Notes: generated from the sequence alone by a model not told the origin. 64,000 bases of DNA from Isoetes taiwanensis (GCA_021234155.1 JAJEKV010000005.1:25125584-25189583), one strand, 5' to 3'; positions 11,894 to 24,001 are shown, numbered from the stretch's first letter. Made by a program: numbers and translations.

Positions 11894-14800
11894 TTATTTT
11901 GGGCGTCGACGATCTGGATAAAATATACTGTCGATGCCAGACTTGACAGAACCTGCTACTCTAGACAGATTATGCCCCACAGCGGTTGCTATGAGACCCG
12001 CGGTCCGTACAAACCTGCCAAGCAGGATTAGTCTAAAGGGAACAACATTAACGTATGAAAGCATCTTCTGCCTACAAGTGTATAAAGCCTACCTTGCAGC
12101 AAACTCATCGCCTCTGATCCCACTAATTGTCCTAGGATGCGCAGGTTGAGGTTGAGGAACTATCTCAGATGTACCTGAAAAGTTTGAAGTTACGTTGAAG
12201 TTACCAGATGGGCACCCAACGATATCCTAAACATACATGACTTGACAAAGAAGAGAGTTCCTCTGCTTAACAACCTTGTTTTATAGCCTTTTAAGCATAG
12301 AGCTTTTGTAACGTTGCCTATAAATTTATTACTGCTTGTGTGTTAAGAACACATCCTCTCGAGAGCCAATCAGAGCAACGTGCCCATTATGCTGTTGACC
12401 TATCGCAATTGCATGGCAGATAAGGTAACTCCTCTATCAAGCATATTACTGTGTGAACAGGGTATGTCCTTTGCAAAATGAAGAAAAGCCTGTTCAAACG
12501 AAGAGAAGCTTCCTTGTCATTGTAAAATTTTCCACCAAATAATTCCTCCATAAATATCAAAATAGATATGACCACATTCTGGCTAAACAAACAATTGTGC
12601 TTCTATATCTTCCCAACTTTTCAAATCTCATAATACCAAAGCTCAGAATTTCTCCTTCCTAAATCCTGGTTCTCTTGTCCAATGATAATTGTTTCCTGAA
12701 GAGACCACCTAGATGGCCCAGTATGGTTGGAAACAAATTCTAGACCCTAAGTTTCATCTGCTTCATGCAAGATTGTAGGAGAGGGCCTAGGATGGGGTTA
12801 TCTCATTTCTGAACCTTTCAATCCCTCACTGCGAGATTTCTAGATTTACTATATCTATTTTATAATTATAACTCCAATTTCCCTTGGCCATTTACAAACA
12901 TGAACAAAAAGGAAGAGTACTTGTCTTTGCAAAAATAGCACTGATTCATACTGCAACCTTGGCAGTTAATTAATGACTGCCATTTATATTCGAAGACAGA
13001 ATTAAGAACATACCAGCAATTTCATCACCATTTTCATTCTGTTGCAGAGTAGATTGCTCAAGAGTAGACTGCTCCACAGGAGAGGACTCATGAGGAGCTT
13101 TCCTCACACCCAAGAACTGTAAAAGAAACAAATGACTGAAATGCAGAGATGGCTAGATTTAATGCCAATAAACCCTCATTCAATACAATGAACTGTGCAA
13201 GTGAAAAATGTTCCTTTACAATGAAATCGAAAAAAAGAAACTACTCAAAATACTCCTGTTGCAAGCACATTCCATGTGTGTTAATTTTTATTAGGGCATA
13301 ACCTTTTTATGGCAATGAATACCAACCAGAAAAGAATAATCAAAGTGGGAAATAATCGTCACAAGGAAATTTCCATTTTCAATGTTCAGACTTGGTTGTA
13401 AGGCTAGATACACCAAACCAGAACCTAGAACTATAGCACTTACACCTACAAAAGATTAGAGCCATTCAGATATTATACATCAGGGAATGTAGACAAGTTG
13501 GGACGTGTAAACCCAATGTGAGGACAATGAATAACAGACTGAAGTGAACAGGAATGCTTGGCCAAGGGATCATTACACTCCTTGTATACCTTCTCCTTTT
13601 GTTGTGTGCCAAATGAAAGTGTTCTATTGGATTTCTTTTAAAACCTTTTTGTCCTGATAATATTAAAGCAGGAATCACGATTTCATGATTCCTGCAGATG
13701 ATAATCATACTTCCTGAACTCAGTATACAACAGCCAGCAAGATTCAAACTAGTAATAAATTTCAATAGAAAAAAATCTGGAATTAACAAGGAAGGCATTA
13801 CCTCTATTCCTATACAAGGAGGTAACTCAACATGCCCACTTTCAGCACTCTCAGATGCATTTTTTTTGTACATTGAATACCCCAAGCATGCATATTTGAA
13901 GCCTAGCAACCTTCTACCATCCTTCAAAGCATCCCTTTCTGAATCTCCTGATAGAGAATACACTGTTTTTGTATGTTAGCAAATGCAATGAACGTGCCAT
14001 GCTGGGTAGTTAAAAGTTCGCCACAAAATCCACAAAACAAAAAAAATGTTCAAACTACTTAAAAAAGGCAACATGCTTGTTCTTCCAATTCATTTACATA
14101 TATTCCACTAGAAGTGAGCTTAATCTGCTTGAACATTTCAAATCTGAATATTATGTGCGATGGCAATTTGGGCAGAATATTATTCAAATGTTCGCCATAA
14201 GAAAAATTGGCATCCATACACTAATATCAACTGCTTATCTAAAATCTGACAAAGATCAACAAATATCATTGCCCAAAATATGTAGATCAGTATGCTAGTT
14301 TGTTAATTGACTGCTTGATTCAATATACGAATCGAAGATCAGTTTAACACTTACGAAACGAAGGCTTGATGATAATATATTCTAATGTGTCAGTCAAGAA
14401 AACTATGAAGACGTCGACATTGAAGAGTTTTGATTCTGATATTTAATGCTCCTAGACGAAGAAATGTTGTTGAGGAATGCCAGATTTAAATCTGAAACTG
14501 AGGGACAATTTTTGCTCAGAAGCAGAATTGGTGGCTGTTGGGTGTGGTAGCGTTTTGACGTTTTGTATTGTCCTTAAATGCACGTACCTAATTATTGCAT
14601 TATGTACCCAGCTTTAACATATTACAGGCGTGAAACTCTTTATCAGTTGTGCTAAAATAGCAGTTCCCCCATTAATATTGTCTGCTTGTTGTTCAACATA
14701 TAAGAGCATCATATGTAAGTTTCATTATCAAGGCTACCACATAGGAATGCAAATTATTGAAGATGCACACGGGGATTATAACGTTTATAATTACCTTGAT

Positions 14801-14969
14801 CTTCTTGGCGAGAGATGCCAACGCATATAGGGTTATCGCCTCTGCTTCTTCTTTCGCTAGAATAATAAAGACAACCAGTGCAGCTACGAACTTGAAAAGG
14901 CTTGTTGTCTTTCAGCAAGCTCTCTTCTTGAGCAGACGTACTTGGACTGTCCGGTGGCGCGTTTGACAT
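11894..14969 (-). CDS. Five-exon plant gene, conserved family of unknown function (DUF8204-like)
   Basis: I assembled five minus-strand exons: 14969-14795, 13962-13802, 13116-13014, 12174-12093 and 12014-11894. All four introns (832, 685, 839 and 78 nt) have GT-AG ends and the phases agree across every junction. The 642-nt CDS gives 213 residues. The start is MSNAPPDSPSTSAQ. Exon 1 holds a Cys-rich block (RSCTGCLYYSS, NPICVGISR), exon 2 GFKYACLGYSMY and LPPCIGIE, and exon 5 the basic end SIFYPDRRRPK. This order matches, from memory, a land-plant family of unknown function recently called DUF8204. The paired Cys could bind metal, which is inference. No membrane segment or lesion is visible. 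It is the only host gene here that looks intact. Confidence 0.85.
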
Positions 14970-15162
14970 TTTAATAAAACTTAGTCACTCCGCCAATTAG
15001 CGTCGGAGACGATATCATGGCCGGCGGCTACTCCATCGGAGGGGACTCCAATCCCAATGGTTCTACGAGGCCACGTCACCTGTATAATCTGCTAATTCAA
15101 TTCTTTACGAGGCGAGATTCTCAGCAGAACGTCGCATTTTATTTGGGAAAGAGCTTTCACAA
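14970..15162 (-). promoter_or_regulatory. Likely promoter region of the host gene
   Basis: The ~190 bp upstream of the start codon of the minus-strand gene are GC-richer than the introns and hold no frame of interest. The transcription start cannot be placed, and no clear TATA box is seen on the minus strand. Confidence 0.3.
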
Positions 15163-15565
15163 CATATATAAGCCAGTTCCATCTTTTGTTTGATGTAATA
15201 TTTCCGTATAAGGGAAAGCCCCCCGCCCTGTTTTCTGCCCGGGAAAGCGGGCCTCCGTGCGGAGGGAAAGCCCCCCTGGCCTGTTTTCTACCCGGGAAAG
15301 CGGGCCGACGTGCGGAGCGCGGAGGCCTGCTTGATCGGGCAGAAAACAGGCCAGGGGGCCTTTGCCCTAACTAAAGATCGGCTGGGGCCAATCCAGGCGT
15401 GCCACGTGGCGACAATAGAACGTCGAGTAAAAAAAGCAGGAAGTCGAGTAAAATTCTTGGGCACTTTCAGACTTAGAAAGACTGCCACGTGTCATGTTAT
15501 GAATGGTGGGGACGGCTGGATTGGGCCCAGCCGTTCTTTACGTTCGAGGAAAAAGCTTGAGAGCG
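15163..15565 (+). repeat. Copy A of a direct repeat, split by a GC-rich insert
   Basis: Positions 15163-15205 ('catatataagccagttcc' onward to 'gtaatatttcc') match 18190-18232, and 15541-15565 ('aggaaaaagcttgagagcg') match 18234-18262. In copy A the two halves are separated by ~335 bp of GC-rich sequence; in copy B they are contiguous. Copy A is therefore a duplicated segment interrupted by an insertion. The two copies flank the chimeric locus 15.6-18.2 kb. Confidence 0.7.
15206..15540. repeat. GC-rich insert with tandem and inverted repeats
   Basis: Two ~53-bp direct copies (15211-15262, 15263-15316) share gggaaagccccc, cctgttttctgcccg-like and gggaaagcgggcc blocks. A third copy of the first ~32 bp lies inverted at 15337-15368. 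The arms can pair into a long GC-rich hairpin. The insert interrupts a duplicated host segment, so it behaves like a foldback-type non-autonomous element. No clean target duplication was found. Confidence 0.55.
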
Positions 15566-15868
15566 ACGCGTGCCCCTAGAAAATAATAATTGGAACTTAC
15601 AAAAGAGTGACATCGTAGTGCAGAGCCTACTCACCTTTCTTGCCCCGCAAGCATCGCGGCTCTGCTCGGCTCTGGATCCACGAGCTCCAATGCTCATGCC
15701 TTTCGTTCTCTGCAAGCAAGCTCCGGCTTATTAATCTCGAGCGCCAAGGAAGCCCCAAATTGCCCAAGGTATGGCTATGGCAGCCCCTTTCTTTATTTTT
15801 CCCTTTGTTTTTTCATCTGTGTTTTTAGAAATGAAGGTCTGAGATATGGCGGATTTGCAAGGTGCAAT

Positions 15869-16547
15869 ATGTATGGACCCATAAACCCAGGGTGCCAAAT
15901 GCTTACAGACATGATTGCAGGTTACATTGATCATGCTGATGGATGTCTTGCCCTGGAGTGCTTTGAAGACATGCAAGCTGAAGACATGAAGCCTGTCATA
16001 AAAGAGAATGATAAAATTTCAGATGAGTTAAAGGGAGAAAAAAATACATTATCAAGCTTTCCGACAAATGTTGCTAAACAAAATGAAGTATATGCATCTC
16101 ACGAGATGGTTGGAGGTCAAAATGTAGAATGGCGTGAGGCCCAAGTTGCGGCATGTGAGACCTGCCTTGAAGTAAATTTGAGCAAGCTTGGTGAAACATT
16201 CTATGTCGGGGAAGTTGCTGAAATATTCGGAGACTTTCTCAGCATTCTCCAAAAGGGGATTACTATTGAAGTGATGACAGGCATGATCTCAAATGTTCAT
16301 AAACTTAGAGACGAGATTAATGGTGCAATGGCTTCTCTAAGGCTTTCCTGTGCAAAACTGAGAGAAGACCTTGGTCTGCATGACGAGAGAAAACAATGTA
16401 CTGAGTCAATGAGGGACGCAGCTGTCCAATTACTTGAATTGAGTGGTTCTAGGATTAATGATGGCAAGGAAATCGAGATGGATGATACAAATGTTTCATA
16501 TTGTTATACATATGAAGCTGCTGCTATAAAAGCGAAAATTTCTTAAA
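15869..16547 (+). pseudogene. Chimeric frame: PPR piece fused to coiled-coil-like sequence
   Basis: This 225-codon frame begins with a PPR-type repeat (MIAGYIDHADGCLALECFEDM, ending MKPV), characteristic of plant PLS-class PPR proteins. From about codon 43 it changes to Lys/Glu-rich, probably helical sequence without family resemblance (LRDEINGAMASLRLS block), closed by TAA. Downstream (16550-16860) similar sequence continues with stops. A second PPR fragment lies at 18240-18735. The unrelated segment thus appears inserted into, or exon-shuffled with, a PPR gene. I find no convincing start or complete gene, so it is listed as a pseudogene. Confidence 0.5.
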
Positions 16548-16873
16548 CACAGTCAGTTGCGAAGGACTTAATAGCAGCGGTTTCTGAAAAAAACATATGT
16601 ATTGAAGCTCTACAATTGGAAGTACAATAAAGCAGCCAAAGATCCCAAGAAGCTGAAGAGTCGTGTCTATCAGTTCTACAATATTTAGAGATCACGAGCA
16701 CAGACAACAGAGGAAAAATAATGGGGAGATTAGCTTAGACATCAATAGCAGATTGATCCAGTCACTTAAAAGGTGTTTGAATATTAGAGAAGCAGCTTCT
16801 AAGCTTCTAGACACAATTTCTAGAAAAACTTTCAGAGAGGTAAAAATGCTGAATCTAATAAGTCTTTTTTACT

Positions 16874-17957
16874 TAATGTTAAGGGGCGGCGGGTCAGCTC
16901 GCCCTAACGAGCTCGCTGGGCCCCTTACCCCGCGTAATGTTCACTAGGGAAACATTTCCCTATGTAAAGGGCAAGGAGGGAGGGGAGGATTTTTGGCCGA
17001 TGTGGCGCTGACGTGGTGCCATTCTTTTACGTTTCTTTCTTTCTACAGAAGAATGCGGTCTACATAAGGATACGACGGCCCTGAACTCCGTCCCTGCGAC
17101 TTGGTAAGCGTCTATGCTACTGCTGCATCGATTTTGTAGCTTGCTAAGCACTGGCTTGCTACTGTTGCAAAGATCTTTTAGCAGTATCTTGGAGTAACAA
17201 TTTTGGAGCAATCTTCTTCAACGATTTTGGAGTAATTTGCCAGATTTTGGAGTCATCTACTGCCAATTTTGGAGTAAACTTCTTCTCTGTAACTTTCTTG
17301 CACTCTCTCTTTACCGTTCTTGCGTATTTAAGTTTTTTCTCCTTATCTAAGTTGTTTTCTTGTTTGCAGGCTTTCTTTCTTGGATTTTAGGTAATGATTC
17401 AATTGTAGCCTAGGTTTTTTAATATAATCGATAATTTTATCCCTTTTCTTGTTGATTTCAGGTCTGGCGGTTTGTTTTTAAATGTTTTCTATGTGTCTTT
17501 GCATTTTGTAGGCTGAACATGCATGTTCTTGCAAGCTCATTTGTGATAAATATCATCTTTCTTGCTGTATTTCGAAATATCAACCAAGAGTGAGGTCATC
17601 TTATGAAATTTTTTAGTTCTCTTGCATTTTTTGTATGTAATTGTATTTCATATGTGTAACAGATTGAAACTTCTGGAAACTTTTTGAAAACTTCTGATGC
17701 AAACAGTGAACAGCTTTTGATATCTTGTTAATTTGTTGTTAATCTGTTAATTTGATGTCTTATTAATCCGTTAATCTGTTGTGATTTCATGTTTGACTCC
17801 ACATTTTGCTAGACATTTCATTTCACATTTCACATCTCACTGCACATTTCACAAAGCATTACAAACACACAGGAAATTATAAAAAATAAACTGGGTCTGA
17901 AACCCAGTGAAAATCCGCGCCCCTCCCCCTCTTCCCCCGGGCGGCCCTTTCATATAA
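16874..17957. mobile_element. Candidate terminal-inverted-repeat element
   Basis: The left edge (ATGTTAAGGGGCGGCGGG, or the alternative TATGTAAAGGGC at 16960) resembles the reverse complement of the right edge (ATGTTATATGAAAGGGCCG), followed on both sides by G-rich then GGATTTT sequence. The ~1 kb interior has T-rich, intron-like sequence and no transposase. The left end is ambiguous and I see no clean target duplication, so the call is tentative. Confidence 0.35.
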
Positions 17958-18002
17958 CATAATTTTTGTGAATGCTGTTAATAGGATGAAACGATGTCTT
18001 TA

Positions 18003-18168
18003 AAGGATGAAAACGTTCAAGGAGAAACCATGGATTTCTCAGAGGCAGAATTGCATGGTGTTATAAATGGCTTGAAGTCAATGGTAAGTTTCTTATCATC
18101 TTATTCTTATTGCTATAAACCTAATACTTAAAATCCTACATGATGCTGACAGAATACAGAAGAAACCA
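18003..18168 (+). pseudogene. Two exon-like coiled-coil segments
   Basis: An open segment ending in a good donor site (TCAATG|GTAAGT near 18084) reads SLKDENVQGETMDF and ELHGVINGLKSM. After a short interval, an acceptor at ~18153 leads into NTEETKQEMLEAKHIYK. Both are charged and helical, similar in style to the second half of the 15869 frame. They may be exons of the same captured gene, now decayed. I do not recognise the family. Confidence 0.4.
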
Positions 18169-18189
18169 AGCAGGAAATGTTGGAGGCGA

Positions 18190-18262
18190 AGCACATATAT
18201 AAGTCAGTTTTATCTTCTGTTTGATGTAATATTTTCGTTCCAGGAAAAATCTTGAGAGCGAT
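18190..18262 (+). repeat. Copy B of the direct repeat, uninterrupted
   Basis: This is the contiguous partner of the split copy at 15163-15565. It runs directly into PPR coding sequence ('atgccaaatgacaatgtg'), so the repeat probably belonged to the PPR gene and was duplicated. Confidence 0.65.
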
Positions 18263-18735
18263 GCCAAATGACAATGTGGTCCTACGGGGAGCAATGGTTG
18301 CAGGATATGCCCAGTTAGAGGAAAACTAAGCAGGCGATGCAATGTTTTAAGAACATGCCAGCTTTTAGTGCCAAACTTGATGATATAGCATTTAGCAGTA
18401 TCCTTACTACATTTAGTCATGCAGGCATGGTTGATGAGGTCCTTTGGTATTTCAAGACCATCGGAGAATGCCACAGAATGACTTGTGGAAAATGCCATAT
18501 TACTTGCATAATTGACCTTCTTGGTCATGCAAGTTGTTTCTATGAAGCACATAATTTGGTTGTAGCAGTTTCAAGCATTGATATTTGTCTATGGATGACT
18601 TTGCTTAATGCCTGCAGAACACACAAAAATGTGGAGCTTTGAAGGCAATGCTTTGACAGAATTAATCATTTAGATGTTTTTGTGATGCAGCATATGTGCT
18701 TTTGTCGTATATTTATGCCAATGTAATGCATGTGA
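18240..18735 (+). pseudogene. PPR (PLS-class) gene fragment
   Basis: The plus strand reads through several PPR motifs: MPNDNVVLRGAMVAGYAQ, FSSILTTFSHAGMVDEVL, CIIDLLGHASCFYEAHNL, and the diagnostic tail WMTLLNACRTHKNVEL. Stops and a frameshift near 18330-18340 break the frame and there is no E/DYW extension in frame. In plants these proteins bind organellar RNA. Together with the PPR piece at 15.87 kb this is a dead, split gene. Confidence 0.8.
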
Positions 18736-20027
18736 AATTAAAATGCTGAGATAAAGTCAGGTATGTCCAAGAAATTTGCAAAGACTTTGATGGACGATGA
18801 TTATGATAATGATCATTATGAGATTTGTGTTGTGCTAGCAAAATAAAAGGACAAACTCGTGATCTTTAATAGCAGATAATGTTGGGAAAGAACCTCTTAT
18901 CAAGGGAGGGGGGAATCGTGAAAGCATATTTTATAGTTATTTTCATATGATGTCCAATACCCTTGTATCGATAAAGCTAGCTAATAAAGCTAGCTACAAT
19001 CATGTCCTTTAATGCCATGGACAACATTGAATTATACGTAGCATTGGATTATACGTATGGACTAACTTGACCAAGCCTTGATCTATCAACGAAAGTATAT
19101 CAGCTTTATTGAAGAACTCATCTTCATTTTAGCTGAGTTAATAGATAATTATATTGCTATGTAATTGCTTTGTTTCTCAAGTTGGTATTACGATTAGAAT
19201 CATTTAATTACAAAGTTTTGAGATGCCTAACTTTTCCCATGTTAGTTCTCGTCTCGACCCAACACCAGCATCGCCGGAACCCATAGCTACATTGCGCCAG
19301 ATAACTTTTTTTTTCTCTTTTTCTTTTAATCTACCTGTTTCTTCATCGATAGGAAGGCACAGACAGAATTCTGCTTTTTCCAAAGTCCACTGGACTCCCA
19401 CGACTCTGCCTTTGCTACCCTTGAGGATAGCTCAAAAACTCTTTTCAGTTATTTCGCAGATCATTCAGTCGATACTTTAAGAATAAAACATTCAACCGAT
19501 ACTTTAAGAATAAAACATGGGAAAAGTCTGTGGGAAAGAGATATTCCAAATGCTTTTCAAAGCAAGATTGAAAAGGAAGAAAAGGATATGTTATTAAGGC
19601 ACTCAACTTTACACCACTTCTCAAGCAAAGCCTCAACACAAAAATGATTGGAGAATGATTCATGGTTCCATTTATTGGTTTGCTAATATATGTTCCAATG
19701 GCTTCGCACATTGCATATAGACCACCTACTCTCATCTTCCATTTTAGACACAACTAAAACCGCTCAACTTTGGAACGTATGCCAACATTTATTTTCAGTT
19801 CACAAAACCGTAAGGACGTTAAATATAATATGCCAAGAGGAACACCAAATGACTTTTGAATATTGAACAAAACTATGAATGACCTGTATAGATCTTGCAT
19901 CATATATGAACTATAGTCTATTGATTGCTAAGAAGTCCACCAAAAAGAGGGAAGCATAGATTTTTGCAATGGAACAAAAGCATCACAAACAAAAAGCACA
20001 ATTAACTTTTGATGAATTGGTTGTCCT
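18736..20027. other. No gene recognised
   Basis: AT-rich sequence. An 85-codon frame at 19223 and a 102-codon minus-strand frame at 19445-19753 have no family resemblance. A short direct duplication ('ttaagaataaaacat') occurs near 19478-19518. Confidence 0.45.
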
Positions 20028-20226
20028 CTGATGAATTTGCGCATTGTGGGTGTGCCAGAGGCAAATCCCGCCTTGGACGTAGAACAGGCAGCTAATTTCT
20101 TCACAGATGTTATGAACATTCAGAGGCCCGCCATTGTTCCAGCGCGCAGGGTTGGGGCTCAGAGGCCAGACCGACCCCGCCATATCGTCGTGCAGTTCAA
20201 TAGCCCACAGGACAGGCTGTATGTCC
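20028..20226 (+). pseudogene. LINE ORF1-like protein, left part
   Basis: The frame from 20031 reads NLRIVGVPE, then a helical stretch, PARRVG, and RPRHIVVQF. This is the order seen in the C-terminal (transposase_22-type) RNA-binding region of L1 ORF1 proteins. It is cut by the LTR element at 20227 and resumes in frame after the second target-duplication copy at 33587. The 5' end is truncated at about 20028, as is usual for LINE copies. Plant L1 elements usually have a different ORF1, so the family is notable. Confidence 0.7.
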
Positions 20227-22734
20227 TGCTGCCATGCCATGGCAGCATGGAAGAGCCAAGCACATGTTTGCACTAATCCTCTCAGCTTGATTTGGTTTGC
20301 AAGACAATAGGGAAATGCTTCACTAGCATACATCAAAGTTTCAAGAGTAAAGGAAGGACAATTGACTCAAGTCACTCAAGAGATACAAAAGGTCAAACAA
20401 GCAAAGGAAGTGAAGAGAAAAGGAGAAAGAAGACCCCTTGAAGAATATTCCATGGTATGTAGCTATTTGTGATCTTGGCATCTTTGGCATTTTGATCCCC
20501 TCCCCATTTACTCCACCATCCTAAAATACCATTGAACTTTGACTCCTTGCTCATATACCTCCCAAAGTCAAACTTGACCTTGAAAGTTCTTTCTAGTCAA
20601 AATACACCTTCATGAAACACCCACTTGCTTCATCATCCACTAGTTCTAAAGTGACTTGACTTGGTCATAATCTTGCTCACGAAGTCAACTTCCCATGCAA
20701 CTCGAGCAAAGTTAAAAGAAGGTTGCAAAAATTCCTAAGGGAAGTGCTCAAAATTCAAATGTGCCCAAGGAGATGCTCTAAAGTTGCTCCATAAAAATTT
20801 TTGGCTCCTAAATGGGCACTTGATGTGCCAAGTCACTTTACACCTCACTTCACATGCCAAGTCATCATACCCATCATCATTCTAGCCATTTTATGTCAAA
20901 CTCTCACATTCAAATCAAAATTCATATCAAAGCATCAACTAGCATCATTGTTGCCACATCACCATTGACACCTCATCACTCACACACATCATCTCCACAT
21001 CATTCAAAAATTTTGACTAGAAAGAATTTTCAAACTCAAGTTGGCTAACACGTCATCATTCCTATTGGCCACATCATACCACCTAGCCTTGTCATCATTT
21101 CCAAATGCCACTTCATCCACTCCTTAGCTCATTTTTTGCCAAATTCCTAAGGGCACCATTGTGAGAAGAGATTCCAGAATCTTATAGGGTACAAAAAAAG
21201 ATTCCCTTAGGAAAAAAGAAATTTGAAAAAAGGCTTTGTTTTGGGCATTATATGTGCTTCCTAGGGAATCGTGCCTTAGGGCTTAGGGGTGCAAAAAAAA
21301 TTTCCTATCTACCCCCCCCCAGCCTAATTTCTCTTTCCAGCCAGTCTCCCCATGCCGCGTGGAACATCCGGGCGTGTGGGGCGGTGGAGGTACCGGATCC
21401 CACGTGGACATTGCACGCAATAATCAGAAATAATTGATTTTCTTCTCCTTATATACCTTGGTCGTCAATTCCTATTCGAGCCTGTGGGATATTTCACCTA
21501 AACCCATATGAACCCTAAATGATATGTTTAATTCGGCCCAACAAACCAGTAAATCATGACTAAAACTGGCAGTATCACCATGTTTAATGCCGAGAATGCT
21601 TATGATGCACTAAAAGACAGAAGATTAAAAGGAAATGATCAAGATCTCAACGGAACAGAGCAGATTGAAAAAGGGGTTTTTTCACACAGAAGATTTTCGA
21701 GGGCTTAGAGGCAAAGAAGATTTTCTAGCTTTGAAAGAAGGATCGGCTTGATGATCCTGAGCTTGTTTCTGACCTCCAATGTTTACCTATGATCCAGATT
21801 ATTGACTCAATTCTTTGGATTATCTGAATGTATACCTATTTGATTCTGTGCCCAAGACCACGAGCTTGGGATATTACTTTGTATCTTGAGTGTTTGATTT
21901 AATTGAAAATCCGACCTTTGTAGTAACCTGTTTGTGTTGCATTGAAGTTCATTCCCATAAGCAAGCAATTATCAGAGGCTAGGCGTCTTGTGTCTGTCTA
22001 GACTGTCAGATATGAGTGGTCTGCCTATGTATCATCTCTTTGGAAAGGGCAAGAGCAAATTCCTATCAAGACAAAAGTAAAATACCATTTTGAGCCAAGA
22101 TCTTTAGATCCAATTGTATTGCACAACAGGCATTGAGCATAGAAGAACAGTTGATCGAGCATCAATCCTGCCAAGCTAAATATTGTGATCAAGGCAATGC
22201 TGGACACACGTGCAATCCTTCATTAGAAAGTATCCTCTTTCAAATATTGTTCATTTCTTATAGTGCTAGGCAAAAAATCATCAAAAGAAAAAGTTAGGCT
22301 CCCTTTTGGCTAAAGGAAAATTTGGCCCCTATTGTGCAGACAAATCTGAGCAGAATAGAGTTGATAGCTCCAGAAAATTCCTTGTCAATATCGAGTTTCA
22401 AATTTTAGCTCTCTGCCAGGGATATTGACCAAAAATTGACTGGATCAGTGATCTAATTTTGGCCTATCTAACCTAGTCAGACCTCACTGAGCTTTTGCAG
22501 TCTGTTAGCATCAAGTGTTGAGCATCTTGAGGCGAGATATCCATATCCACAGCTTTATAGATCATGTTCTGCAAGTTATTTTGTGGAGCAGACTTTTTGG
22601 CCTTCAGGGAAACATACTCCCAGTGAATCTTTGTGCATCATTTCTGGAATCTTTGCATTCAGAGTGGTTGCCTCAAGTAACCTGGAGGTTCTAAACCACT
22701 GAGGTTGAAGGTTTTGCCAGGAACACCTTCAACA
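20227..22734 (+). repeat. 5' LTR of the Tat-like element
   Basis: A 2508-bp LTR. It opens with a near-perfect palindrome (TGCTGCCATG, then CATGGCAGCA) and has a CACGTG-type box upstream of a TATATA box at 21450-21455, the likely Pol II promoter. It ends TTCAACA. Three bases later lies TGGAGGTTCTACCGAGA (22738), which is in the primer-binding position; I cannot match it confidently to a tRNA. Confidence 0.9.
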
Positions 22735-22777
22735 TTTTGGAGGTTCTACCGAGATCATTTTCCTGGAATCTGAACTC

Positions 22778-23577
22778 ATGGCACCCAGAAGAACTAATGA
22801 GGCATCTGAGCCTACTGAAGCACAGGATAATCATGAAGCTACTGCAACACCTACTGTCACTATACAAGCAAATGCAGGTTTGCCTTATCAATACTTTGAG
22901 CTAAATGTGCCTATTCCAGTCCCTGTTTTTGATCCGAGCATGAATGCCAATAATTTCCTCAAGACTTTTGAAGAATACTATCAAGAATATGGTCACAAAA
23001 AGGGCTGTAAGTTCTCTGAGTTTAAAAAATGTTTCAAGAATGATGAAGTCAGGGCTTGATTAGAGTATGTTGTAAGTTTAGGCACCAATTCTTGGGAAGA
23101 ACTGGTAAAAAAGTTTTTAGCAAGGTTTGGAAGGGTCTTGGACCCCCAAGATTTAATCTTTGAGTTGCAAACTTTTCGCATCAAACATGGTGAGAGTGTG
23201 CACCCGCATGTTGAAAGATTCAATCTCTATCTTGTCAAATGCCAAATCAATCATGTTCCTAACCATACCCTGCATCTAGTGGCTTCTTTTATCAGGGGAT
23301 TAAGCAGCAGACCGAGGATACACAGAAAGCTTTTGAAGATCCAAAAACAAGAGGGATTTGATACAATACACAAGGCTTTCACAAAGGCTACTGAAATTGC
23401 AGACATGATATCTTACTTACCAGATGATGTGCACTCACCAAGTGATCCTTTTTTTCCAGATTATGAGCAAGAGTATATGGGAGCAAACACTGTGCACTGT
23501 TTATCTTTGTCCAAAAAGAGAAGAAAAAGGTTAAGATGGAAGATGATGAGGCTCCTGCAGCAGATGTAAGAGCAGAG
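22778..23577 (+). pseudogene. Gag of the Tat-like element, broken
   Basis: The frame starts MAPRRTNEASEPTEAQ at 22778 just after the LTR. It runs through a capsid-type helical region (WEELVKKFLARFGRV, VERFNLYLVKC) to about 23500. An in-frame TGA sits at 23057-23059, after which the same frame continues. A frameshift near 23500-23540 leads to the nucleocapsid part. Gag packages the element RNA. Length and order fit plant Ty3/gypsy gag; this copy is inactive. Confidence 0.85.
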
Positions 23578-24001
23578 ATTACCAAAGTGTCTGAGGCACT
23601 GGTTGAGGTAACCAAGCAACTTCAAGAGCTGAAAAGCTCAAAATTTGAAAAGAAAACTTACCCTCCATGTGTGCATTGCTTTAGAGATACTCACTCTTCT
23701 CGACTCATTTCTTGGTATAGGCCATGCACTAAGTGTGGAAAGAGAGGTCATTTTGGTAAAGAATGCCCCCGTGGTGTGAATTTTGTAAGGTCAGAGGGCA
23801 TTATGAGGATAGGTGCTGTGTTAAAGAGTATTTTGCCAGACAAGAGAAGTCTAAAGTTAATGAGCCAAATGCATCTATAAGGTTTGTGCAGGAAATTGAG
23901 GAACAAGAAGAGATAATGGCTGTCCACACCAGGAGAATGAATAATGCCAAAGAAAGAGAATCAACACATGAGGAAGCTGACATCTTGAAACATAGGAATC
24001 T
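23536..24001 (+). pseudogene. Nucleocapsid part with two zinc knuckles
   Basis: Two CCHC knuckles are visible: CTKCGKRGHFGKEC (about 23725-23766) and CEFCKVRGHYEDRC (about 23774-23815), both spaced C-X2-C-X4-H-X4-C. They lie in different frames, so a further frameshift separates them. CCHC knuckles bind RNA during packaging. Confidence 0.85.

Noticed and set aside
19223-19480. An 85-codon plus-strand frame starting MPNFSHVSS
   Set aside because: Low-complexity Phe/Ser stretch, no domain and an overlapping minus-strand frame; no evidence of a gene.
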